Part shown: piece by piece, positions 42,900 to 53,900 of the stretch | Numbering within the stretch: the first letter of the stretch is position 1 | How the letters are laid out: each line of letters starts with the position of its first letter | Made by a program: the position numbers and the translations under genes | Assembly (NCBI GenBank): GCA_015039365.1 | Contig: WION01000166.1 | Coordinates: forward strand, 1 to 64,000 | From: Amanita rubescens | Lineage: Eukaryota > Basidiomycota > Agaricomycetes > Agaricales > Amanitaceae | DNA length: 64,000 nucleotides | Direction: 5' to 3' | Notes under the pieces: generated by a model | Told to the model about the DNA's origin: nothing | The model's database searches: none | The model's input: only the letters and a program-made list of their open reading frames with translations

Positions 42900-45881
42900 A
42901 TGGCAGAACGAGGGAGCACCCCTCCCCACTCTCCTACGGACCGCCGCATTAATCCCCCCCCGCCTAATAATAGATCCCCCACCCCAGCCCTATCTTACGT
43001 CTCTCAGGTGACCAAAGGCTCAGCGCAGGCCTTCTCCCCGATCCCTTCTCTGCAATACCCGACAACCCAACAGCTACTCGATCCAATTGAACTCCGCGAT
43101 TCAGGCATCAAATATGACGTAAGCCCAGGTTACACAGACCCGCCAAACAATGAAGACGCCCAGCGCCTCGAAACCCTCGACTCACCGTACAAATGCACCC
43201 CCCCCAAGGGAAGATTCTGGCACGGCTCGGAAGATGAAGATATGAATGACAGGACATCAGTCCCACCCTCCCAATCTCAGGAGCGCGAGTACGACCCTAG
43301 AACGCCCCGGCCAAAACATAAGACCAAAGTCAAGAGGCGCTTCACCCCCCTGGGAAGCCTCCCTTCCCCGTTAGCCAACACAATCAGACAATTGGAAAAA
43401 GCACCCCACCCCTTGGTGCCGGACCGAACCGTGGACACGGCCCCCCTCAATGCGCTGAAAACGTGCATCCAGAAAACCTATGAAGCACAAAGTGTCCCGA
43501 CCCCTCCCCCCACCGGGGAGCACTGCGGCGCACCAGTGGACATCAACGCTGAACACGAGGCCCTAACCAACACAGCGGCCCCACTGCGAAACGACGCAAT
43601 TGCCCGCCTGAGTTTACCTGCTTTGATTGATACGGTTCGACGGACCATCCGAGAAATCCTCTCGGACTCCCCAAATGTTTACTCCTTAGGATACCTTGTC
43701 ATTGACATAATTTCCCCTTTTAGGACCCGGGGATCCAGAGACCAAATCGTGGACGTCGCCAGCTCCATCGCTGCGACCTTCGCCCCCACGCTCCTGGGGG
43801 GAGACCTATCCATCAAGAATTCAGACGAACGCCTCAAAGAGCAAGACTCTGAAATCCGTAGCCTTGAAGAAGTATACACCTGGGCCAAATCCATGGCTAA
43901 GACCATCACCTCTACCAAGTTAGACCTACGGGATGCTAACTCCCGCATTAAACAGATAGAAGAACGCAACAGGCATCTCAGGCAAGAGTTTGAAAACGAA
44001 CAAAAACGCGCAAACGCGCTCGCCCAATCCATCTCTCACGCAAACGCAAGAGCCAACGAGGCGGAAAACTCCTTCAAGAACACCCACGTAAAATTCGCCC
44101 ATTTGAAGGAGGAACATGGTATGCTACTCGACGAATTAGAAAAGGAAATAGAGTCCCGCAGGCGCCAAGATCAAGAAATGGAAATTCTACGCACGGCAAA
44201 CCAAGAACTGATGCTCCAGCTGGCGGAACGCCAAGAAAACCACAGAAACGAAAAGTCGCCCTCAGGTAATGAACAGACAAAAAAGGAGCTGACTAATGAC
44301 GAAACAAACATGGCTATCGATCCTGTCACTACGCCACCATCCCCCCTCACTATTGGACATCGCCCGAAAAAGCCAACGCCCCCTCCGACCACGACCAACA
44401 ATTTTACGGGCAAAAGACGGCCAATTAACACGGTTGCAGAGCAAGACGGTGTCACCGTAACATGGGGAACCCCTCCGCCAGAAACCATCTCCCAACTCCT
44501 CAAGTACAACCTTCAAAACAACCCCGGCGCAAACATCGACTCGCTCATTGAAATGTCTTTCAAGATGGCAGATGTGGCACACTCAATTCTGAAGCCCACG
44601 CCCACCACCACAGGAACCCAAGCCCCGAACGCAAACCGGCAAAGCAAGCGATCCAATCCCTTTGCCCCTCCCCTCGCAAATGGCCCGACTAATGAAGCCA
44701 AAGAACGGATGGCCCGCACCCTGGCAGACATCGATAGAGACATTCGCGCAGCTTACACCAAAACAAGCAAAGATATTGAAGAACGGCGCAAAAATACCAG
44801 GGGCCCCCAGCCTGGGACTAAGCCTTATCTTTCCTCACCGTCAAAAACGTACGCTAACATAGCCCGCATAGACTCTGAAAACCCCTGGGCTGTTGTCCAG
44901 AACAAGCGCCCGTCCGCAGGCAAGCCCCCTCACCGTCCAACAATACGCGGCACCAGAAGCACAGAGCTCCACATCTCCTTGGGCAAGAACGCCAAAACCG
45001 ATGCCCTTAGGTCCCAAACTGGCAACCTTCTCGCACAATCCATAGTCAACGCTGTCAACGCCACGGCCAGCCCCCAGGAGCTAAACCACGTAAAGACAAA
45101 CCCAATCGCCTCCGTCAAATGGTCCATGCGCGGAACCCTCGTAATCCAGTGCAATAGCCCTCTCGATGATACAATCATAGAACTCCTGAAGAAAGCGGCC
45201 AATTCTCTGGATGATGATACAGTAACCGTTACCAATCGCCCACCCACCACCCTCCTGAAATTTGCGGCCGTCCCGACGGTAAATTTTGATGGCACAGAAG
45301 CAGATGAATACGACCTCGAAAACGAGATAAGATCCCACCCAGCCTGGGCCGACATCCACTTCGTCGAGCGACCAAAGTTCATCACCCCGAGGGGGCAAAA
45401 AAAGGGCCTCACTGCAATCGTCCTCGTGGGTGTGGCAGACGATGCCCAAGGGTCACTGGGTAAAAAGCTCTTGAACACGACCATACATTTCTCATGCGGC
45501 CCACGCCGATGCCTCCCTTGGATTGTCAAGAACGGCGCCAAGCAATGCACCACGTGCATGAGGTGGGGCCACCCTGCCTACTGGTGCCGATCTCAGCAAG
45601 CGACGTGCGCACGGTGCGGTGGCAACCACGCCACCATCTCTCACTCCGGCCAGTGCACCTCGTGCAAAACGGGCCAACCGTGCAGCCCAACATGCATAAA
45701 CTGTGGCGAAAACCACGAGGCGACCAGCTCTGCCTGCAACTTCTATGCGGCACGCTATGATGACAACAAGATCAGGGAACTGCAAACCCTGGCCCGAGAA
45801 AGACGATCACTGGCGGCCACAAGCCGCGTCGCCAATGAAATCAAACAGGGCATTACCAACCCCATAGCCTCATCATCGTAA
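42900..45881 (+). CDS. LINE ORF1 (gag-like nucleic-acid-binding protein, 993 aa)
   Basis: An uninterrupted ORF. The N-terminal half is proline- and charge-rich and disordered. A coiled-coil region lies around residues 300-450 (EEVYTWAKSMAKTI through EELEKEIESRRRQDQE-like heptads). The C-terminus carries three CCHC-like knuckles: CTTCMRWGHPAYWC, CARCGGNHATISHSGQC and CINCGENHEATSSAC. It would bind the element's RNA and form ribonucleoprotein particles. The stop overlaps the ORF2 start as TAATG. It is intact, unlike ORF2. Confidence 0.88.
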   Translation: MAERGSTPPHSPTDRRINPPPPNNRSPTPALSYVSQVTKGSAQAFSPIPSLQYPTTQQLLDPIELRDSGIKYDVSPGYTDPPNNEDAQRLETLDSPYKCTPPKGRFWHGSEDEDMNDRTSVPPSQSQEREYDPRTPRPKHKTKVKRRFTPLGSLPSPLANTIRQLEKAPHPLVPDRTVDTAPLNALKTCIQKTYEAQSVPTPPPTGEHCGAPVDINAEHEALTNTAAPLRNDAIARLSLPALIDTVRRTIREILSDSPNVYSLGYLVIDIISPFRTRGSRDQIVDVASSIAATFAPTLLGGDLSIKNSDERLKEQDSEIRSLEEVYTWAKSMAKTITSTKLDLRDANSRIKQIEERNRHLRQEFENEQKRANALAQSISHANARANEAENSFKNTHVKFAHLKEEHGMLLDELEKEIESRRRQDQEMEILRTANQELMLQLAERQENHRNEKSPSGNEQTKKELTNDETNMAIDPVTTPPSPLTIGHRPKKPTPPPTTTNNFTGKRRPINTVAEQDGVTVTWGTPPPETISQLLKYNLQNNPGANIDSLIEMSFKMADVAHSILKPTPTTTGTQAPNANRQSKRSNPFAPPLANGPTNEAKERMARTLADIDRDIRAAYTKTSKDIEERRKNTRGPQPGTKPYLSSPSKTYANIARIDSENPWAVVQNKRPSAGKPPHRPTIRGTRSTELHISLGKNAKTDALRSQTGNLLAQSIVNAVNATASPQELNHVKTNPIASVKWSMRGTLVIQCNSPLDDTIIELLKKAANSLDDDTVTVTNRPPTTLLKFAAVPTVNFDGTEADEYDLENEIRSHPAWADIHFVERPKFITPRGQKKGLTAIVLVGVADDAQGSLGKKLLNTTIHFSCGPRRCLPWIVKNGAKQCTTCMRWGHPAYWCRSQQATCARCGGNHATISHSGQCTSCKTGQPCSPTCINCGENHEATSSACNFYAARYDDNKIRELQTLARERRSLAATSRVANEIKQGITNPIASSS

Positions 45882-48800
45882 TGGCGATAAGCTTCATCTC
45901 GAAACTAAAGTTTGCCTTCCAAAACATCCGTAAAAGCAGGCCCCACCTCCACACTCTACTCGAAACGTTACAATCAAATACTGATCTCCTCTTTATTCAG
46001 GAACTCCCCGTGTACCAAGTCCGAAATATTGCGTCTTCAACAAATGAGGAAGGAGACCCCCTCATAGGAACAGCAGCCCACGCCCAGTGGGTTTGCATAG
46101 ACAAACGATCCGCATTCCCAGAGTCGCAAGTAGCCATTTTCGTTAACAAGCGCATCCTCCCCTCCTTCTCCCTATTCATGGACCCACTAGATATACCGAC
46201 TCCAAATGTACTGACTCTTCGTCTCACCAGGAACGTTGACCAATCAAGCGCTACAGTCATCTGCCTCTACAATCGACCAAAGACGCGCAACACGGCGGTC
46301 CGTACCCTCCTCATGACCCTCCCCACCCTTCGGGACATTGCCATACTACAAGGGGACTTCAACCTCCACTCACCAGAATGGGACCCACAACGCACCGAAG
46401 CAGATGAAATGGCAATAGAGCTGCTAAATGCCCTCGCGCTCACTGACTTGCATCTAGTTAACGAAGACGGACAACCAACATGGCACAACCCAAAGCAAAA
46501 CCGATCCTCAGTCCTCGACCTTATCTTTGCGCACGTCTCACTGCTTCGTCACAAAAAGTGGACCTACCAAAACTGCATAGAAGAAAGAGAACCAAGCGAC
46601 CACTCCCTTCTCAAACTCGATCTCGGCATCAACAAGACATGGCGCGGCGCCCCGTACATAAAAGGGGAAAGCGAAGAAGAAGAAGACTTTGTAAACTCGA
46701 TCAGAGGTGCCATCCTGGCTGGTGCAGATAACGTCTCATCCAATCTCTCTGACACATTTGACGAAATTTACAGAACCATCGACTACGCTTGGCGTCGAAA
46801 CTCAAGAAGTCCAAAGCAGGGATCAAACCCGTCCATGTGGTGGGACGACGACTGCACGGCAGCTAAAGCCAGGCTCCAGGAGGAGCAGTCCCCAGCAGCA
46901 CAAAAAGCTTTCCAAAAAGCCGTGAAAACGGCACAAAAAGCCTTCTTCCGCAAAAAGCTCAAGACCATGTCAAGCGTCAAAGCGCCCTGGGAAGGCGTCC
47001 GTTGGACCGGGGCACGAAAAGCCCCCCCTATCTCCACAATCAAAGACAATGGCGAAACAGTCACCGACACGGACCACCTCTGGAGAGTATTCGATAAACA
47101 GTTCAACATCAACGCCACCGCGGAAATCAATTGGGAACTTCATAAATGCTTTGCTGACACATCCAGAACGGGATTTCCCCCCTATGACGGTATACGAAGT
47201 TCGCACTGCGATACAATCAACATCAAATTCGTCTGCCCCAGGAGGCGACCACATCACATGGCGCCTACTCAAAAAAGCCCTTGCAACTTACGAAGTCGCA
47301 AAAGCGCTAGTCAAGCTATACAACAGAATCCTAGATGAAAGCTTCTGGCCGGCGCAGTTCAAGGAAGCGGAAAGCATTATCATTCCCAAGCCCAAGAAAG
47401 ACGACTACTCAGTCCCAAAGGCCTACCGCCCAATCGCCCTCCTCAATACACTTGGAAAGCTCTTCACCAAAATCCTGGCATCCCGGCTACAGTACTGACG
47501 CCAACAAGCACAGCCTCCTTCCACCCTGGACAATTTGGTGGCGTTCAAAAACACTGCCACTACCGACGTCGCCCTTATACTGATGGACACTATTGTCAAG
47601 GCCCGCGAACGGGGCCAACATACATCAGTCCTTGCCTTGGACATAGCCCAATTCTTCCCGTCACTTAACCACCAGGTAATGCTCACGATACTAACCAAGC
47701 TAGGATTTAACAGGAAACTCACAAACTTTATCGTCACTTACTTCTCGAATCGCACTACACGCTACCGGTGGGGTTCGAAACGTGTCCCCGCCCATGGATG
47801 CCAACGTCGGGGTTCCCCAAGGCGATTGCCCCTCCCCCATCCTCTCCGCTCTATACCTTGCAATGTTGCTGACACTTGCCTTTCAGTGGGGAACAGATAA
47901 GAGCATCAACTTACTGGTTTTTGTTGACGACGGCGCCATGATCACAACATCCGACTCCTTCCAAACAAACGTTGACATCCTCGCTACCATGTACAAAACA
48001 CTGCTAACACTCCTAGTCCTACTTTGGCCTCACCGCTGAACACTCAAAACTGGAACTCAAACACTTCTACGCGTTTGACCTCAATAGCCCAACTCGAAAA
48101 TTCAAGGAAGACGCTCAACCCCCCCTTACATTTGAATGGGAAGAAAAGATATGGACAGTCCCGCCATGAGACATATGGCGCTACCTTGGTTTCTATTTCG
48201 ATTCTCGCCTCAATTTCATGACCCATGTTAAAATATACACTAACAAAGCTTTCAGCACGATGCGAGCATGTCAAATGCTCAGAAACTCTCATGACGGTCT
48301 CGGGCCAGAAGAACGAGCCATCATCTACAAAGCATGCGCCCTCCCGATCCTCGCCTACTGGCCTGGCTCTATGGTATGCCCCCTTTGGCGATGGCGCTAA
48401 AAAGTGTTTAGCGCGAAATGGAAAGAGTCCAAGCCTTTGCTACCCGATGGATCACCGGCGCTTTCCGCACCACCCCACGAGGGCGCCCTTGAGGTCCTCT
48501 CTGGCATCCCCCCACTTGCCTTATGGTTTAACATATGTCCTCGCTAAGTACAGCTGCTCGTATCATGACTCTCCCTGAAAATCACCTCCTTAGGCAAATC
48601 TTCCACTTATGACCCGGTCCCAACCCGGTATCGACACATACCCCCAAGACGCCGACACCGCAACTTTACCAGACTGATAACCCTATAGTCCGGACTCAAA
48701 ACAGACCAAATACAAGAATACTTTCGAACCGTACCACGACGAAGCGAAACCTGGAGCCAGAATCCTCGACACCTACTTGACAAGAATCCACTTCTTAAAC

Positions 48801-49300
48801 ATGGATGCCCCCAAGAAGGGTAGCGAGTCCTTCAAACCATGGCTAGCAACGTACAAACGCTGGTTATCAGGATGAAATGAAAACCCAAGTTATCTTCTTC
48901 ACAGACGGAGCCTTTTGGCGACAGGAAAAGACGAGGCGCAGCAGCATGTGTAGTGTTGGAGCGATGAACAGTGGAGTGGGGAAAAAAGGGAGTGGTGCGC
49001 TGCCGCCTCCTCCTTCGATGCAGAACTCGACGCATGCGAAATAGCAATCACGTGGCTCCTCCAGCGCACGGACATCAAAAGCTGCAACCATCATCACAGA
49101 CAACAAGGCAGCCATCAACGCCCTCTTCGACACGAATACACACTCGAACCAAAGCACCTCCCTAAGAATATGCATAGCCGCACGAGACTGGCTGAGTCGA
49201 TCGTCTGAACACACATTACGAATTTCATGGTGCCCGTCACATGTAGGAATCGCAGGAAACGAACGTGCAGGACAGGATTGGCAAACAGAGAGAAAGATGA
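45881..49300 (+). pseudogene. LINE ORF2 (endonuclease-RT-RNase H), frameshifted
   Basis: It begins at the ATG inside TAATG. The first frame, to 47338, holds the APE domain: FAFQNIRKS, FIQELPVYQ, LQGDFNLHSPEWD and PSDHSLLKLD. A frame change near a C-run at about 47177 then moves the reading to KAYRPIALLNTLGKLFTKIL. A stop (TGA) near 47498 and further shifts separate LALDIAQFFPSLNHQVM, VPQGDCPSPILSALY and LLVFVDDGAM (RT), then WRYLGFYFDSRLNFMTHVK. The RNase H remnant (FFTDGAF, ITDNKAAINALF, GNERAG) lies at 48895-49290. Several frameshifts and stops make it non-functional, so the copy could move only with help. Confidence 0.85.
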
Positions 49301-49953
49301 AACCGTGGCACCAGCCATTCCTCCGCGATCACTTCATACAAACGGCAAAGTTCCAGGCGCAACGATGGTGGAATGCGAGATATCGCAGCCCTCACTATGT
49401 GGGTCGCAGCTGGATAACAATCAAACGCAAGAAAAAGCCCATCAAACCCTCCATCGGCCCCACCACCCGGCGTTTCGTCATGCGGGAAATGGCAGAAAAC
49501 AACCCTTTCATGATGACCAGGACTAACAGCGCGCAATCACTGAACCACGCCCCAACAGGAGAATACCGAAGACGGTTCTTCCCAGATCAAGCCGACACAA
49601 TGCTTCCACTGCGAAAACCCTACTCTCCACACAAGGTCTCACATTCTAACGTCATGCGGCAAGTACACGTCCCATCTTTCTTCCGTAAAAGCAATCTGCA
49701 GCTGATGAAAATAGCAAAAAACTCAAGACATTCCTAAAGAATAACCCCACCTGCCTTCACATTTGACGACCTTCCCCCAGAACCCCCGTGATTCACAACC
49801 TTCACGCCGCCTCTGTCTCGTTTATTAGTAACTTATTAGGATACTATTACATTATGATCCTGGGCTCTCCGCAACACATACAAACTTCCGTAGAAGTGAA
49901 ACAATAGCTATAATAACTACGATAAAGTACTCAATACATCCATTTCTATTCGG

Positions 49954-49975
49954 AAAAAAAAAAAAAAAAAAAAAA
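49954..49975 (+). other. LINE poly(A) tail (22 A)
   Basis: An uninterrupted run of 22 A immediately before the right target-site copy, as expected of target-primed reverse transcription. Confidence 0.9.
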
Positions 49976-50064
49976 TAGTAATAAACATGTAAAGAGCTAC
50001 AAACAAAGTAACTACCATATATGTACTACTATGGAATTCCCACAGTTAGATATGCTCATCTGAA

Positions 50065-50374
50065 TGTTGAATAATCCTGTTACAACTTTATGCTATACCC
50101 TGGACACTATGACTTATGGGGACCAGTACTGTTATTGAACTGTTATCACATGCAACCCCTTTACTATCAGTGATCACATGCATCCCACCTTTTATCACAT
50201 ACATCCCACCTTTCATCACATGTCTGTTCACTTTATCACATGTAATTGTACTTCTTAGACATATATAAGCCTGCAAATATACAGACTGGATCCCCAGTCT
50301 AGTTTTAACTGTCAATCAGTTCAATCTCAACTCTGAGCTTGTCTTTGCACACTCTACTAGTTGGAAATCTTACA
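50065..50374 (+). mobile_element. Probable LTR fragment of an LTR retrotransposon
   Basis: It starts TGTTGAATAATCC and ends AAATCTTACA (TG...CA). One base later comes TGGTATAGAAGC, close to the usual initiator-tRNA primer-binding sequence TGGTATCAGAGC. Inside are a TATATAAG box (about 50262) and four degenerate copies of a 21-23-bp unit (TATCACATGCATCCCACCTT) at 50150-50250. No coding part follows. Without a second LTR or target duplication it stays tentative. Confidence 0.4.
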
Positions 50375-50499
50375 CTGGTATAGAAGCTTCACAATCCCAT
50401 TTCCAGTATTTGGATCAGGATTTGAAAACAGCTGATGCCTGAGTCATTGCCAGCTCAAAACAGAACTCCTCAATCTCTGGATACATTATTAGGATTCTG

Positions 50500-50745
50500 C
50501 CAAAGTGCCAATAAGTAACCCCCCAGTTTTTGAGCTCATCTATCACATCAAATTTTCTCATATTTTTCACAATTTTATTTAAGCTGTGGCAACACTACTC
50601 TTGTCTTTGTATTATATTTATTAGTATTAATACACAGAAGACAAAGGCAATTATAACACAAGTCTGCCAATAGGTAACCCTCCAGTTTTTGGGCTCACCT
50701 ATCACATCAGATTTTCTAATTTTTTACAATTTTACTGAAGCTGTA
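50500..50745. repeat. Pair of ~85-bp direct repeats
   Basis: About 50500-50585 and 50660-50745 share TGCCAATA(A/G)GTAACCC, CCAGTTTTTG(A/G)GCTCA and TATCACATCA(A/G)ATTTTC. The rest of 49991-50934 is A/T-rich and holds no credible gene. Confidence 0.65.
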
Positions 50746-50934
50746 AAACCAAAGGAAAAACCAAAAAAACTGACCTGGGTGGCAGCAACACTAATCATGA
50801 TCAGCATGACACAAAACTACTCAGATACTGAAACACAGGAGGGGGAGAAGGGGATCTATAGATGTAGTAAACAATCATAAGGAGAGAACAGTCCACTGAT
50901 ACCCATATGTACATGTATATGTTACAGTATACCT

Positions 50935-53900
50935 TTAGCCCTGCAGTGAATCATCCTGCAGGTTGCTTATGTAATCTGGGTGAAAAAGGAAAGAGCAAAA
51001 GGAATAGAAGTAGAAAAGAAATATGGCCTTGATAGTTAATGCCAAATTGCCCATGCTGGTAGTATCTGGGTGGTCTAATCCAAGCTTTATTTTAAATGCA
51101 TTCATCACATCCATCTGAAGTGTCTTTGCCTCATCCCACCTTCCCTGATTCCAGTATGTTATTGCTAAATTGGCCATGCTGGTGAGAGTGTCTGGGTGGT
51201 CTGATCCAAGCTTTGTTTTGAATCCATGCATCACATCCATCTGAAGTGTCTCTGCCTCATCCCACCTTCCCTGTTTGCAGTATGTCAATGCTAAATTGGC
51301 CATACTGGTGAGAGTGTCTGGGTGGTCCAATCCAAGCTTTGTTTTTCTTGAATTCATTACATCCATCTCAAGCTTCTCTGCCTCATTCCACCTTCCCTGA
51401 TTCCAGTATATTGATGCCAAATTGGCCATGCTGGTGAGAGTGGATGGGTGGTCTGGTCCAAGTTTTGTTTTAAATGCATTCATTGCATCCATCTGGAACT
51501 TCTCTGCCTCATCCCACCTTCCCTGATTCATGTATGTCAATGCTAAATTGGCCATGCTGGTGAGAGTGTCTGGGTGTTCTGATCCAAGCTTTGTTTTTCT
51601 TGAATCCATCACATCCATCTCAAGCTTCTCTGCCTCATCCCACCTTCCCTGACTCCAATATATTGATGCCAAATTGGCCATGCTGGTGAGAGTGGATGGA
51701 TGGTCTGATCCAAGCTTTGTTTTGAATGCACTCATCACATCCATCTGAAGCTTCTCTGCCTCATCCCACCTTCCCTGATTCATGTATGTCAATGCCAAAT
51801 TTCCCATGCTGGTGAGAGTGGATGGGTGGTCTGATCCAAGCTTTTTCTTTCTTGCATTCATCACATCCATCTCAAGCTTCTCTGCCTCATCCCACCTTTC
51901 CTGATTCCTGTATGTTGAAGCCAGATTGCCCATGCTGATGAGAGTGTCTGGGTGTTCTGATCCAAGCTTCATTTTAGAAGCATTCATCACATTCATCTCA
52001 AGCTTCTCTGCCTCATCACATCTCCCCTGATCCCTGTATGTTGATGCCAGATTGCTCATGCTGGTGAGAGTGTATGGGTGGTCTGATCCAAGCTTTGCTT
52101 TTCTTGAATTCATCACATTCACCTCAAGTTTCTCTGCCTCATCCCACCTTCCCTGATTCCTGTATGTTGAAGCCAGATTGCCCATGATGGTGAGAGTGTC
52201 TGGGTGGTCTGATCCAAGCTTTGTTTTTCTTGAATTCATCACATCCACCTCAAGCTTCTCTGCCTCATCCCACCTTCCCTGCTTCCAGTATGTTGATGCC
52301 AAATTGGCCATGCTGGTGAGAGTGGATGGGTGGTCTGATTCAAGCTTTATTTTGAATGCATTCATCACATCCATCTGAAGCTTCTCTGCCTCATCCCACC
52401 TTCCCTGATTCCAGAATGTCAATGCCAAATTTCCCATGCTGGTGAAAGTGGATGGGTGGTCTGATCCAAGCTTTGTTTTTCTTGAATTCATCACATCCAT
52501 CTGAAGCTTCTCTGCCTCATCCCACCTTCCCTGATCCCTGTATGTTAGTGCCAAATTTTCCATGCTGGTGAAAGTGTCTGGGTGATCTGATCCAAGCTTT
52601 GTTTTAGAAGTATTCATCAAATCCATCTGAAGCTTTTCTGCCTCATCCCACCTTCCCTGATTCATGTATGTTGATGCCAAACTCCCCATGCTGGTGAGAG
52701 TGTCTGGATGGTCTGATCCAAGCTGTGTTTTAAATGCATTCATCACATCCATCTGAAGCTTCTCTGCCTCATCCCACCTTCCCTGATTCCTGTATATTGA
52801 TGCCAGATTGCTCATGCTGGTGAGAGTGGAAGGGTGGTTTGATCCAAGCTTTGTTTTTCTTGCATTCATCACATCCATCTCAAGCTTCTCTGCCTCATCC
52901 CACCTTCCCTGCTTCCAGTATGTTGAAGCCAGATTGCCCATGCTGGTGAGAGTGGATGGATGGTCTAATCCAAGCTTTGTTTTTCTTGCATTCATCACAT
53001 TCATCTCAAGTTTCTCTGCCTCACCCCACTTTCCCTGATACCTGTATGTTGAAGCCAGATTGCCCATGCTGGTGAGAGTGTCTGGGTGGTCTGATCCAAG
53101 CTTTGTTTTAAAAGCATTCATCACATCCATTTGAAGTTTCTCTGCCTCATCCCACCTTCCCTGATTTGTGTATGTTGATGCCAAATTGGCCATGCTGGTG
53201 AGACTGGTTGGGTGGTCTGATCCAAGTTTTGTTTTAAATGCATTTATTGCATTCATCTGAAGCTTCTCTGCCTCATTCCACCTTCCCTGATTGCAGTATG
53301 TTGATGCCAGATTGGCCATGCTGGTGAGAGTGTCTGGGTGGTCTGATCCAAGCTTTGTTTCTCTTGCATTCATCACATTTATCTGAAGCTTCTCTGCCTC
53401 ATCCCACCTTCCCTGATTCCAATATATTGCTGCCAAATTGTCTATGCTGGTGAGAGTGGATGGATGGTCTGATCCAAGCTTTGTTTTTCTTGCACTCATC
53501 ACTTTTATCTGAAGCTTCTCTGTCTCATCCCACCTTCCCTGCTTCTGGTATGTTGATGCCAGATTGCCCATGCTGGTGAGAGTGTCTGGGTGATCTGATC
53601 CAAGCTGTGTTTTAAATGCATTCATGACATCCATCTGAAGCTTCTCTGCCTCATCCCACCTTCCCTGATTCCAATACACTGATGCCAGATTGCCCATGCT
53701 GGTGAGAGTATCTGGGTGGTCTGATCCAAGCTTTGTTTTTCTTGCATTCATCACACCTATCTCAAGCTTCTCTGCCTCATCCCACCTTCCCTGATTCCAA
53801 TATATTGATACCAAATTGGCCATGCTGGTGAGAGTGGATGGGTGGTCTGACCCAAGCTTTGTTTTGAATACACTCATTACATCCATCTGAAGCTTCTCTG

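Larger units (their letters stand above)
42730..49975 (+). mobile_element. Full-length LINE (Tad/I-like, two ORFs, poly(A))
   Basis: A perfect 15-bp target duplication TAGTAATAAACATGT lies at 42715-42729 and 49976-49990, and a run of 22 A ends the element at 49975. Length is 7246 bp. It holds an ORF1 with zinc knuckles and an ORF2 with APE-type endonuclease, reverse transcriptase (LLVFVDDGAM) and an RNase H domain (FFTDGAF...ITDNKAAI...GNERA). The domain order fits Tad/I-type fungal LINEs. A short 5' leader (42730-42899) precedes ORF1. The long, perfect target duplication argues for a recent insertion despite the damaged ORF2. Confidence 0.92.

Noticed and set aside
43277..45785. Minus-strand ORFs inside the LINE (up to 209 codons)
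   Set aside because: Antisense to the intact ORF1 and explained by its G+C-rich codon bias.
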